Shown here: positions 44,144 to 52,369 of the stretch, in pieces
How the letters are laid out: each line of letters starts with the position of its first letter
How positions within the stretch are numbered: the first letter of the stretch is position 1
Assembly (NCBI GenBank): GCA_963849885.1
Contig: CAWKIV010000006.1
Location: 434,001-498,000 of the forward strand
Reading direction: 5' to 3'
Source: CADCTP01 sp963849885
Lineage (GTDB): Bacteria; Actinomycetota; Actinomycetes; Mycobacteriales; CADCTP01
Length of the DNA stretch: 64,000 nt
Notes under the pieces: model-generated
Database searches by the model: none
Seen by the model: only the letters and a program-made list of their open reading frames with translations
Told to the model about the DNA's origin: nothing
Position numbers and translations under genes: made by a program

Positions 44144-44149
44144 CGGGGC

Positions 44150-45256
44150 GTGGTCAGCGGGCCGACGGCCGGGTCGTGGGGCTCCGCGGCGTCGGAGCTG
44201 TACGGAGACCTGCGCCTGCCACCGCTGCTGCGTCAGCTGCTCGACCACAGCACCCGGCTGCTCGGGGCCGCCGCCAGCAGCATCTCGCTGGTCGAGCCGG
44301 CCGGCGACCGGTACGGCAAGATCGCCCAGACCGGGGTGTCCTGCCAGCTGGGGCACAGCTTCTCGCTGAACGAGGGCGCCACCGGGCAGGTCGTCACCCG
44401 CCGGCGGCCGGTGGTGCTGGCCCGCTACCGGGACCTGGCCGCCGGGCACCTGCCGGACGCCGACCCGGCCAACGCCGGCTCGGTGGTCGCGGTGCCGATC
44501 TGGTGGCGCGGCGACGTGATCGGGGCGAACGTGGTCTTCGCCGGCCGGCGCCGCCGCTTCCGTGCCGACGAGGTGGACGAGCTGGAGGTGTTCACCCAGA
44601 TCGCGGCCGCCGGCATCGTCCGGGCGCGCGCGAGCGACCCGTCGCTGGTGCACCTCATCCGCGACCACGCCCGGCGGGCGGAGGGCGCGGCCGGCCGGCG
44701 GACGGTGGTGACCGAGGTCGGCCGGTCCCGCCCGGTGTCCCCGGCCGTCGCCGCGGTGGCCGTCGACCTGGTCAGCCGGGCCGAGGACGTGGCCGCCGGG
44801 CGCGATCCCGAGGGGTGGCTGCACGTGGCCGTCGTGCACCGCCCGGAGGGCCTGCGGCTGCTGGTCCAGGACGAGTCGCCGGACCTGCCGGCCGGCGCCG
44901 ACCCGCTCGGCACCGGGGCGCGCAGCTGGCACGAGCTGGTCGCCCGGGCCGGCGGCGGGATGGCGGTCGAGCGGGTGCCGGGCTGGGGGACGCTGGTGCG
45001 GGCCGACTTCCCGTACGCGCCGCCGCCGGGCGAGCCGTCCCCGCTGACCGCCCGCGAGCGGGAGGTGCTCGCCCTGCTCGCGCGCGGCCTGACCGACCGG
45101 GAGGTGGCGCGCGCCCTGGGCATCTCCCGCAAGACGGTGGAGAAGCACGTCGGCGCCGCGCTCCGCAAGACCGGCGCCGGCAGCCGGACCGCGGCCGTGG
45201 TGCGCGCGCTGGACCGCGGCTGGCTGCCCTCCGACCGGCCCGCCGGCCCGGCCTGA
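44150..45256 (+). CDS. GAF-domain LuxR-family transcriptional regulator
   Basis: A 368-residue protein. Residues ~25-165 form a GAF sensor (LLGAAASSISLVEPAGDRYG, GHSFSLNEGATGQVV, SVVAVPIWWRGDVIGANVVF). The middle third looks like a degenerate ATPase-like region. Residues ~295-355 are a LuxR helix-turn-helix: LTAREREVLALLARGLTDREVARALGISRKTVEKHVGAALRKTG. It is divergent from the aldolase-DhaKL operon and a natural candidate to regulate it; alternatively it pairs with the downstream response regulator-flavoprotein gene, 23 bases on. No transmembrane helix. Confidence 0.85.
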   Translation: MVSGPTAGSWGSAASELYGDLRLPPLLRQLLDHSTRLLGAAASSISLVEPAGDRYGKIAQTGVSCQLGHSFSLNEGATGQVVTRRRPVVLARYRDLAAGHLPDADPANAGSVVAVPIWWRGDVIGANVVFAGRRRRFRADEVDELEVFTQIAAAGIVRARASDPSLVHLIRDHARRAEGAAGRRTVVTEVGRSRPVSPAVAAVAVDLVSRAEDVAAGRDPEGWLHVAVVHRPEGLRLLVQDESPDLPAGADPLGTGARSWHELVARAGGGMAVERVPGWGTLVRADFPYAPPPGEPSPLTAREREVLALLARGLTDREVARALGISRKTVEKHVGAALRKTGAGSRTAAVVRALDRGWLPSDRPAGPA

Positions 45257-45279
45257 CCGCGGCACCGGGCGCCGGGGGG

Positions 45280-46972
45280 ATGGCCGTGACCGAGCCGGTG
45301 CTGGTGGCGGTGGACGACGACCCGGCGGCGGCCGCGCTGCTGGAGCAGGAGCTGCACAAGCGCTACGGCGCCGACTACCGGGTGGTGTGCGAGCGGTCGG
45401 CGGAGGCCGCGCTGCTCGCGCTGCGGGAGGCCCGGGACCGCGGCGAGCCGGTCGCCCTGCTGCTCGCCGACCTGACGCTGCCGGGCACGACCGGGGTCGA
45501 GTTCCTCGGCCGGGCGCACGAGCTGCACCCGGGCGGCGCGCCGGGTGGTGATGTTCGACTGGACCGACCGGACCGCGTCCGGGCCGACGCTGCGGGCCTG
45601 GACGCTCGGGCAGCTGGACGACTGGATCAGCAAGCCGGTCCGGGCCGGCGACGAGCACTTCCACCAGGGGGTCACCGCGTTCCTGCACGGCTGGGCGCAG
45701 GAGCACCGCCCCGGCATCGAGATGGTCCAGGTCGTCGGCCGGCGGTGGTCCGCCCGGGCGCACGAGATCCGCGACCTGCTCAGCCGCAACAGCGTCCGGT
45801 ACGCCTTCCACGAGCCGGACTCCCCGCTCGGCCGCGCGCTGCTGGACCGGGCGCTGCCCGACCAGGAGGTGCCGGAGGCGGCGCTGCCGGTCGTCGTCAC
45901 GTACGACGGGACGGTCCTGTCCGACCCGACCAACGCGGACATCGCCGCCGCGCTCGGCGTCCCGACCACCGGCGAGACCGGCACCTACGACGTGGCGATC
46001 GTCGGCGCCGGGCCGGCCGGGCTGGCCGCGGCGGTCTACGCCGCGTCCGAGGGCCTGCGCACCGCGCTGCTGGAGCAGGAGGCGATCGGCGGGCAGGCCA
46101 GCAGCAGCTCGATGATCCGCAACTACCTGGGCTTCCCGCGCGGGGTGACCGGGGCCGAGCTGGCGGTGCGCGCGATGCAGCAGGCCGGCATGTTCGGCAC
46201 CCGCATCGTCTACGGCAGCGCGACCGGCATCGCCACGGACGGCGCGGACCACGTGGTCACCCTGGCCGGCGGCAGCCGGATCACCGCCCGGGCGGTCGTC
46301 GTCGCGACCGGCGTCTCGTACCGGCGGCTGGGCATCCCGAGCCTGGAGCAGCTCGTCGGGGTCGGGGTCTTCTACGGCGCGGCCGCCGCGGAGGCGCCGG
46401 GCGTCCAGGACGCGGACGTGTACGTGGTCGGTGGGGCCAACTCGGCCGGGCAGGCGGCCCTGCACCTGGCCCGGTACGCCGCGCGGGTCACCCTCCTGGT
46501 CCGGGGGCCGGACGTGCGGGCGACCATGTCGGACTACCTGATCCAGCAGCTCGAGGCCGCGGACACCATCGAGGTCCGGCACCGGACCGAGGTCGTCCGC
46601 GCGGTCGGCGAGGGCCGGCTCACCGGCGTGGTGCTGCGGGACCGGGACACCGGCCGCACGTCGACCGAGCCCGCGGGGGCGCTCTTCGTGCTCATCGGCG
46701 CCGAGCCGCACACCGGCTGGCTGCCGGCGGAGGTGCAGCGGGACCGGCACGGCTACGTCCGCACCGGCCGGGACGTCGAGCCGGCGCCGGCCGGGTCGCC
46801 GCCGCAGCTGTTCGAGACCAGCCTGCCGGGCATCTTCGCGGTGGGCGACGTGCGGCACGGCTCGGTCAAGCGGGTCGCCTCGGCGGTCGGCGAGGGCTCG
46901 GTCGCCGTCCGCCTGCTGCACGACTACCTGGCCCGGCTCGCCGCCGGCGCCCCGCCGGACCGGACTGCCTGA
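45280..46972 (+). pseudogene. Fused response regulator/thioredoxin-reductase-like flavoprotein, one frameshift
   Basis: The N-terminal receiver domain has VLVAVDDDPAAAALLEQEL and the phospho-aspartate in LLLADLTLPGTTGVEF. The rest, from about residue 90, continues in another frame: a thioredoxin-like linker domain, then the FAD site AIVGAGPAGLAAAVYAASEGL and NADPH site VYVVGGANSAGQAALHLARY. One extra G near 45534 explains the break (HPGARRVVMFDWTD). The reductase lacks the usual CxxC pair, the site reading FYGAAAAEAPG, so it is not a classical thioredoxin reductase. Known relatives carry the same fusion. About 563 residues when corrected; start ATG 45280 or GTG 45286. Confidence 0.8.
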
Positions 46973-47059
46973 AGGGGCAGCAACCTCCGGGCGAGCCCCG
47001 CGTCCTTCCTGGTATGGCGCGGGCGCGGTCGGTGCCCGCCATGGTCCGGGGGGACTGCG

Positions 47060-47641
47060 ATGAGGACGAGGACGAGGACGATCCAGGCGTTGCTGCTGGC
47101 CGGAGCGGCGGTGACGGCGGCGGCCGGGTGCGGGCAGGAGCCGGCGCAGCCGGCGCGGACCGCGGCGCCCACCAGCGCGCCGGCGGCCGAGCCGGCGGCG
47201 CAGCCGGCGGCGGCGCCCGAGGAGAAGGCGCCCTCGGTGAAGGCGCCCAAGGAGAAGGCGCCCTCGGTGAAGGCGCCGAAGGAGAAGGCACCCGAGGAGA
47301 AGGCGCCGAGGAAGCCGGCGCCGCCGGTCGTCGGCGCGGTCACCACCACGCCGCAGCTGTCCTGCCCGGACGGCTGGTGCCTGCTGCCGGCCGGAGCCGG
47401 GACCATCACCTTCCGCGCGGACGTCACCGGCGCGACCCGGGTCGAGTTCTTCGTCGTGCCGACCGGCACGGAGACCTGGGAGCTGCGCCGCTCGATCGGG
47501 GTGGACCGCGACGGCCGGGACGGCTGGTCGGTGCGCTGGGCCTACACCGCGGACGACGCGCCGATGGCGCACCTCGTCGTCGAGGCGCGCGGCCCCGGCG
47601 GGACCGTCCAGGAGAGCCCGCTCAACCTGTACCGGGGGTAG
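47060..47641 (+). CDS. Lipoprotein with Lys/Pro-rich repeats
   Basis: A 193-residue exported protein. The start MRTRTRTIQALLLAGAAVTAAAGC is a lipoprotein signal with lipobox cysteine 24. A Pro/Ala/Glu/Lys-rich stalk (residues ~27-88) contains EKAPSVKAPK repeats and should span the wall. The C-terminal ~100 residues, with two cysteines in SCPDGWCLLPAG and then ITFRADVTGATRVEFFVVPTGTETWELRR, look like a small Ig-like beta domain. Function unknown. Its end overlaps the convergent SGNH hydrolase by 20 bases. Confidence 0.78.
   Translation: MRTRTRTIQALLLAGAAVTAAAGCGQEPAQPARTAAPTSAPAAEPAAQPAAAPEEKAPSVKAPKEKAPSVKAPKEKAPEEKAPRKPAPPVVGAVTTTPQLSCPDGWCLLPAGAGTITFRADVTGATRVEFFVVPTGTETWELRRSIGVDRDGRDGWSVRWAYTADDAPMAHLVVEARGPGGTVQESPLNLYRG
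47222..47311 (+). repeat. Three 30-bp tandem repeats inside the lipoprotein gene
   Basis: Units at 47222-47251 and 47252-47281 differ by a single base and encode EKAPSVKAPK. The third, 47282-47311, is diverged (EKAPEEKAPR). Repeat number could vary between strains and change stalk length. Confidence 0.8.
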
Positions 47642-48428
47642 GCGCGAGGACGTCGACGAGCTCGACGTGCTTGGGCACGACGCGGTCGCCGCTGGAGACG
47701 CCGCGCACCCGCCGCCCGATCCAGGGCAGCAGGTGCCGGCGCACCCAGCGCACGTCGGAGACCAGGTCGGCGCGCCGGCTGGTCCGCGGGTCGCCGGGCA
47801 CCGCCACCCGCCACCAGCCGGCCGGGCCGCCGGTGACCGCCGGGTCGGTCACCCCGAGCGCCTCCAGCACCGCGGCGGCGACCCGGGCGTGGCCCTCCGG
47901 CGCGAGGTGCAGCCGGTCGGCGTGGAACAGCCGCCGGTCGGCCAGCACCGGCTCCGCGGCCAGGTCGACCAGCACGGCGTCCTGCCGGGCGGCCATCGCC
48001 CGGACGCCGGCGTTGAAGGCGCCGAAGCGGGCGCCGAGCAGCTCGGCGGTCCGCCCCCGACCGGTCCGCTCGATCACGGTGAACAGCAGCGTCCGGACGC
48101 CGGCCGCCCGCAACCCGGCCAGCGCGTCCTCGTAGCGGCGCAGCAGCGCCGGCAGGTCGGCCCGGGGCCGGAGCACGTCGTTCGCCCCGGCCTGGAAGGA
48201 CACCAGGTCCGGGGCCAGGGCCAGCGCGACCGGCAGCTGGTCGGCCACCACCTGGTCCAGCACCTTGCCGCGGACGGCGAGGTTGGCGTACCGGACCTGG
48301 CCCTGGGCCACGGCGAGCCCGGCGGCGACCCGGTCGGCCCAGCCGCGGTGCCGGCCGTCCGGGCCCGGGTCGTCCTCCAGCCCTTCGGTGAACGAGTCGC
48401 CCACGGCGACGAAGGTGCGCACGGTCAC
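47622..48428 (-). CDS. SGNH/GDSL-family hydrolase
   Basis: A 268-residue esterase/lipase-like protein. Block I FVAVGDSFTEG has the serine, block II NLAVRGK the glycine, block III FQAGANDVL the asparagine, and DRLHLAPEGH the Asp-His pair. There is no signal peptide, so the target is probably intracellular. The GTG start is seven bases after CAGACT (minus strand, 48436-48441), perhaps leaderless. Related proteins are annotated as lysophospholipase-like or GDSL esterase; the substrate is unknown. Confidence 0.86.
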   Translation of the reverse strand: MTVRTFVAVGDSFTEGLEDDPGPDGRHRGWADRVAAGLAVAQGQVRYANLAVRGKVLDQVVADQLPVALALAPDLVSFQAGANDVLRPRADLPALLRRYEDALAGLRAAGVRTLLFTVIERTGRGRTAELLGARFGAFNAGVRAMAARQDAVLVDLAAEPVLADRRLFHADRLHLAPEGHARVAAAVLEALGVTDPAVTGGPAGWWRVAVPGDPRTSRRADLVSDVRWVRRHLLPWIGRRVRGVSSGDRVVPKHVELVDVLAPTPGTG

Positions 48429-48446
48429 GCCCGGCAGTCTGGCAAA

Positions 48447-49172
48447 TCAGATCCGCAGCCGCCGCTCCCGGAGGGCCTCGTACGCCGGCCGGCAGGCCGC
48501 GGCCACCGCCGCGTGCTCCGGTGCGAGCACCACCTGCCGCGGCCGCGCCGGCTGGAAGCCGGTCGACGCCCGCACCGCGGCGTACCAGTGCGGCGCCCAC
48601 ACCCCGTCGCTGTCCCGCGGCCCGGCCGGCCAGCGCAGCATCGCCGGGGTGAAGCCGATCCCCAGCCAGCCGCAGAGCCGGCGCAGGTACGCCTCCGGCG
48701 CGGCCAGGAAGTCGGCGCTGTCCAGCACCGGCACGTCCAGCCCGCGCTCGTCCCAGTACGCGGCCAGCCGCCGCTGCTGGAGCACGCCCAGGTCGGCCGG
48801 CCGGCACGACTCCCGGGACCGGACGTAGGAGGCGACCACCTCGGCCGGGTCCCGGATCAGCAGCACGGAGCGCAGCGCCGCCGTCCAGCCCAGGTCGAGG
48901 TCCGGCGGCAGGTGGTGGCTCATCTGCTTGGAGTAGAAGACCGCGGCGCCGCCGGGCGGCGGGCCGAGCAGCGCCGCGACGACCGCGTCCGGGTCGGTCT
49001 CCCCGGCCGCGACCACCTCGTCCCGGGCCGGGTGGTCCAGCCCGGTCCGGTGCAGGTACGCCGCGTAGAACGGCTCGTCCCACACCGCGCAGTCGGGCCG
49101 GTTCTCCCAGGACCGCATGAGCGCGGTGGAGATGTTGCGCGGGCCGGACCAGACCGCGAGCCGGACGGTCAC
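48447..49172 (-). CDS. Sulfotransferase-like P-loop protein
   Basis: A 241-residue protein. RLAVWSGPRNISTALMRSWENRPDCAVWDEPFYAAYL resembles the PAPS-binding 5' loop of the sulfotransferase fold and VLLIRDPAEVVASYVRS its 3'-phosphate-binding segment. Its GTG overlaps the stop of the class IV aminotransferase gene (GTGA). From memory, plants have single proteins that join a similar P-loop domain to a branched-chain aminotransferase-like domain; that supports a joint function, still unknown. True sulfotransferase activity is not shown. Confidence 0.72.
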   Translation of the reverse strand: MTVRLAVWSGPRNISTALMRSWENRPDCAVWDEPFYAAYLHRTGLDHPARDEVVAAGETDPDAVVAALLGPPPGGAAVFYSKQMSHHLPPDLDLGWTAALRSVLLIRDPAEVVASYVRSRESCRPADLGVLQQRRLAAYWDERGLDVPVLDSADFLAAPEAYLRRLCGWLGIGFTPAMLRWPAGPRDSDGVWAPHWYAAVRASTGFQPARPRQVVLAPEHAAVAAACRPAYEALRERRLRI

Positions 49173-50113
49173 GCCGGCGCGGTCCGGCCGGCCACGTCGG
49201 CGGCCACGAGCGACCGGTAGAGCCGTTGCAGCCGCTCGACCACCGGCCCGCGCCGGCCGGTGCCGATCCGCCGCCCGTCCACCGTGTGCACCGGCACGAC
49301 GCCGGCGAAGGTCCCGGTGACGAACGCCTCGTCGGCCGAGTAGACGTCGGTGAGGCTGAAGGTGCGCTCGGCGTGCGGGATGCCGTGCTCCCGGCAGAGC
49401 CGGAGCACGTTGGCCCGGGTGATGCCGGCCAGGCAGAAGCGGCCGTCCGAGGTCCACACCTGCGGGGCCGGCAGCCCGAGCGAGCGGACCACGAAGAAGT
49501 GGGTGCTGTTGCCGGTGGCCACGAAGCCGTGCGGGTCCAGCATCAGCGCCTCGTCCGCCCCGGCGGTGTAGGCCTGGATGCAGGCGGTGATGTCGTTGAG
49601 CTTGCTGTGGCTGTTCAGCCGCGGGTCCAGGGTGTCCGGGGTGGCCCGGCGGACGTGCGTGGTGAACAGCGACAGCCCCTCGGACACGGTGGCCGGCAGC
49701 GGGTCCTTGTGCTCGGCCACGATCACCACGGTCGCCGGTCCGACGGTCAGCCGCGGGTCCTGGTACGGCGTGCTCTTCACCCCGCGGGTGACCATCAGCC
49801 GGACGTGCACGCCGTCGGTCATGTCGTTGGCCCGCAGCGTCCGGTAGAGCTCCGCGGTCAGCTCGGCCCGGCTGCGGCCGACGTCGAGCAGCAGCGCGGC
49901 CGCGCCCTCGTACAGCCGGTCCAGGTGCGCCTCCAGGAAGGCGGGATGGCCGCCGCTGACCCGCAGCCCCTCCCAGATCCCGTCACCGAGCACGAAGCCG
50001 GCGTCGAAGACCGAGACCACGGCCCGCTCCCGCGGCACCAGCTCGCCGTTGACGTTGACCAGGACCGAGGCGTTGCGCGGGTCGTCGGCGAAGTCGTGGG
50101 ACCCGTGCGCCAT
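49169..50113 (-). CDS. Class IV PLP aminotransferase (branched-chain / D-amino acid / ADC-lyase fold)
   Basis: A 314-residue fold-type IV enzyme. VFDAGFVLGDGIWEGLRV, RLMVTRGV, HSKLNDITACIQAYTAGADEALMLD (PLP lysine in SKLND) and SLTDVYSADEAFVTGTFAGVVPV are the family blocks. It is shorter than typical IlvE and closer to the D-amino acid transaminase/lyase type, so I leave the substrate open. The ATG is six bases after TACTCT (minus strand, 50120-50125). It leads a two-gene unit with the sulfotransferase-like gene. Confidence 0.87.
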   Translation of the reverse strand: MAHGSHDFADDPRNASVLVNVNGELVPRERAVVSVFDAGFVLGDGIWEGLRVSGGHPAFLEAHLDRLYEGAAALLLDVGRSRAELTAELYRTLRANDMTDGVHVRLMVTRGVKSTPYQDPRLTVGPATVVIVAEHKDPLPATVSEGLSLFTTHVRRATPDTLDPRLNSHSKLNDITACIQAYTAGADEALMLDPHGFVATGNSTHFFVVRSLGLPAPQVWTSDGRFCLAGITRANVLRLCREHGIPHAERTFSLTDVYSADEAFVTGTFAGVVPVHTVDGRRIGTGRRGPVVERLQRLYRSLVAADVAGRTAPA

Positions 50114-50205
50114 CCGGCGAGAGTAGCTACCGTCCGACCGTGCGCACCGGGGGAACCGGACGGCCCGCCGGCGGGGGTTAGCGGCGTGGGCGGCTACCCC
50201 GGTCG

Positions 50206-50283
50206 ATCGACGCCGACATGATCGTCAACGCGATCGACGACGAGGTGAGCTACCGGCTCACCGACTACCGCCCGCTGCGCTGA
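50206..50283 (+). pseudogene. Orphan C-terminal gene fragment
   Basis: Twenty-five coding-like codons read IDADMIVNAIDDEVSYRLTD then YRPLR and TGA; the ending resembles the C-terminus of endonuclease/exonuclease/phosphatase-type proteins (…SDHRPL). An in-frame TAG at 50179 closes it upstream and no other part of such a gene is nearby. The flanking gap 50114-50366 otherwise holds the aminotransferase promoter and the second 68-bp palindrome. Confidence 0.4.
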
Positions 50284-50316
50284 CGGCGGGGTACCCGGGC
50301 CGCCGGGACCCACGCC

Positions 50317-50384
50317 CGCGCCGATCTTGGCCAAGTCAACGTCGAGGACCGTCGCCGGGCGTTGACTCAACCAAGATCGGCGCG
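50317..50384. repeat. 68-bp imperfect palindromic repeat, copy B
   Basis: Arms CGCGCCGATCTTGG and CCAAGATCGGCGCG (14 bp) and inner arms GTCAACG and CGTTGAC surround an 18-base centre, with a 4-base bubble in the stem. Layout and length match the copy at 12619-12686. Here one arm also encodes the last residues (ADLG) and stop codon of the RlmA-type gene, so the element has become part of that gene's 3' end. Confidence 0.85.
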
Positions 50385-51218
50385 GGGGTGGTAGGTGGTC
50401 AGGACGACGGAGGCGGTGGTGGGGAAGGGGTCGGGGAGGAGGGCGGCGCGGGCGGCTAGGGCGGCGGGGGGGAGGTGGTGGGCGGAGGGGCCCATGGCCG
50501 CGGCGGCGATCGCGTCGGGGCGGGGCAGGGTGAGCGGCCAGCGGTGCCCGGTCCGGTCCGCCGGCTCCAGGTGCGGGTCGAGCGCGCCGGCCAGCCGGGC
50601 GTCCTTGCGCTCGTCCACGGTGAGCAGGCCGAGCGCCTCGACCAGCTCGGCCAGGTGGTCGGCGGCCGGGGTGACCACGAGCAGGGTGCCGCCGGGGCCG
50701 AGCACCCGGGCCGTCTCGGCGCCGTTGCGCGGGGAGAAGACGTCCAGCACCAGGCCGGCGGCGCCGGTGCGGACCGGCAGCGCCTGCCAGGCGTCCGCGA
50801 CCACCGCGCCGGCCCGCGGGTGGGCGCGGGCGGCCCGGCGGGCCGCGTACCGGGACAGGTCCAGCGCGACGCCCGGCCGGCCCGGCAGCGCGTCCAGCAC
50901 CGCGGCCAGGTGGTGGCCGGTGCCGGCGCCGACGTCGAGCACCGCGCCCGCCCCGGCGGTCGCGGCGGTCCTGGCCGCGCCGGCCAGCAGCCGGGTGAGC
51001 GGCGCGTAGTGCCCGGCAGCCAGGAACCGGTCCCGGGCCGCCACCATCCCGGCGGTGTCCCCGCCGGCGCCGCGGCGGCCCCGCGGCAGCAGCGTGACGT
51101 AGCCCTGCCGGGCCAGGTCGAACGAGTGCCCGGCGGCGCAGCGCAGGGCGCCGGGGGCCGGGGCCAGCGGCGCCCCGCAGTACGGGCAGGCCAGGCAGTC
51201 GACGACCGCCGGGTTCAC
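50367..51218 (-). CDS. RlmA-type 23S rRNA (guanine-N1) methyltransferase
   Basis: A 283-residue protein. The N-terminal zinc finger CLACPYCGAPLAPAPGALRC…GHSFD and the following RQGYVTLLPRG are diagnostic of the RlmA/TlrB family, which methylates G745 or G748 of 23S rRNA; the second form gives tylosin resistance with a partner enzyme. The SAM site is AVLDVGAGTGHHLAAVL and the catalytic region LVLDVFSPRNGAE. The GTG start overlaps the GT2 stop (GTGA). Its last codons come from the palindromic repeat. RlmA(I) versus RlmA(II) cannot be decided. Confidence 0.88.
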   Translation of the reverse strand: MNPAVVDCLACPYCGAPLAPAPGALRCAAGHSFDLARQGYVTLLPRGRRGAGGDTAGMVAARDRFLAAGHYAPLTRLLAGAARTAATAGAGAVLDVGAGTGHHLAAVLDALPGRPGVALDLSRYAARRAARAHPRAGAVVADAWQALPVRTGAAGLVLDVFSPRNGAETARVLGPGGTLLVVTPAADHLAELVEALGLLTVDERKDARLAGALDPHLEPADRTGHRWPLTLPRPDAIAAAAMGPSAHHLPPAALAARAALLPDPFPTTASVVLTTYHPRADLG

Positions 51219-52198
51219 GAGCCCAGCCAGCGGCCGGCCACCTCGGCCCGGGACAGCACCGCCCGCCGGCCGATCTGCCGGCGGGTGCGCAGCGCCCACG
51301 GCAGCAGCCGCGCGTACGAGGCGAGCACCCGCAGCCGCAGCCGGATCCGGAAGTGCGGGGCCGGCGGCAGCGGCCGGCGCAGCGCCCGCTTGGCCGCCAG
51401 CGAGCCGGTGGTCAGGCCGAACCGGCCCAGCTGCCGCAGCGCGACGCCGGCCGGCGCGCACCGGGTCAGGGTGAGCAGCCGGTTGCGCTCGTTGTGGAAG
51501 GAGAACAGCGCCGACGCCTGGTCGGCGCTGGCCGAGTGGGCGTGCCGGACCACCGCGTCCGGCGCGTACCGCACCCGGCCGCCGGCCAGCCGCAGCCGCC
51601 AGGACGTGTCGGTGTCCTCGTAGTAGAGGAAGTACGGCGCCGGAAATCCACCGGCGGACCGTACGGCATCCATTTGCAGCAATGCCGCTCCGCCCGAAAA
51701 GCCGAATACCTCGTCACTTAAATGAAATGGCGGACCGTCCGGCGCGCCCAATCCGCGATCCGCGCCGTAACCGTCCCGGCGCAGCTCGACCCCGGCGTTG
51801 TTGATCCGCCCGGACGGCAACAGCAGCCGGGACGTGACCGCCACCACATCGATCGCCGGGTCGGCCGCGGCGACCAGCGCGGCCAGCCACCCCGGCGCCG
51901 GCTCGGCGTCGTCGTTGAGCAGCGCGACCCAGCCGGTGTCGATCACGGCCAGCCCCGCCGCCACCCCGCCGGCGAAGCCCTCGTTGCGCGGCAGCCGCCG
52001 CACCCGGACCCGCGGGCGGCCCACCGCGTGCTGAACCAGCAGGTCAGCGGAGCCGTCGGTGGAGGCGTTGTCGATGACCAGCAGGTGGTGGGGCAGGGTC
52101 TGGGCGTCGAGCGCGGCGAGGCACTTCTGCAGCAGCTCCCGCGCCCGCCAGGTCACCACCAGCACGGTGACGTCGGTCGCGGGGCCGGGCTGAGCCAC
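51215..52198 (-). CDS. Family 2 glycosyltransferase (rhamnosyltransferase-like)
   Basis: A 327-residue GT-A enzyme: VTVLVVTWRARELLQKCLAAL, VIDNASTDGSADLL, VALLNDDAEPAPGW and YFLYYEDTDTSWRLRLAGG. It resembles the 23388 enzyme without the insert, and its C-terminus (LRVLASYARLLPWALRTRRQIG) is closely similar, so they are paralogues. Bases ~51640-51740 are markedly less GC-rich than their surroundings (runs such as TCACTTAAATGAAATGG), suggesting recombination or recent change. The GTG start is six bases after TAGGGT (52205-52210, minus strand). Confidence 0.85.
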   Translation of the reverse strand: MAQPGPATDVTVLVVTWRARELLQKCLAALDAQTLPHHLLVIDNASTDGSADLLVQHAVGRPRVRVRRLPRNEGFAGGVAAGLAVIDTGWVALLNDDAEPAPGWLAALVAAADPAIDVVAVTSRLLLPSGRINNAGVELRRDGYGADRGLGAPDGPPFHLSDEVFGFSGGAALLQMDAVRSAGGFPAPYFLYYEDTDTSWRLRLAGGRVRYAPDAVVRHAHSASADQASALFSFHNERNRLLTLTRCAPAGVALRQLGRFGLTTGSLAAKRALRRPLPPAPHFRIRLRLRVLASYARLLPWALRTRRQIGRRAVLSRAEVAGRWLGS

Positions 52199-52284
52199 CT
52201 CGGGACCCTACCGCCCGCCCGTTCCCCGCCCGCCTGTCCGACATCCCATCCTCCGTGGCCCGCAACCTGAATTTATGGTAACGG

Positions 52285-52336
52285 TTGCCGCCATCTGTCT
52301 CGACAAGTAGCGTAAACGGACCGACCAGTGCTGGTC
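52285..52336 (+). promoter_or_regulatory. Promoter and operator of the 52-62 kb gene train
   Basis: TTGCCG (52285-52290), a 17-base spacer and TAGCGT (52308-52313) form a promoter. Just past the predicted start lies the perfect inverted repeat GACCAGTGCTGGTC (52323-52336), a likely repressor site. The region is the most AT-rich stretch nearby. The minus strand of 52205-52285 serves the divergent GT2 gene. Confidence 0.6.
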
Positions 52337-52369
52337 AGGCCAGATGGTGTCTTTCTCCCCGGGGTGGTA

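Noticed and set aside
45280..46972. Flavoprotein as ordinary thioredoxin reductase TrxB
   Set aside because: No CxxC active site, and no thioredoxin gene follows it.
47222..47311. Regular 30-bp repeats as a possible CRISPR array
   Set aside because: There are no spacers between units; the repeats are in frame inside the lipoprotein gene and encode EKAPSVKAPK.
42329..47572. A 1747-residue minus-strand open frame
   Set aside because: Only its last 267 residues (the HAD gene) are real. The rest is antisense or out of frame to the aldolase, LuxR and flavoprotein genes.
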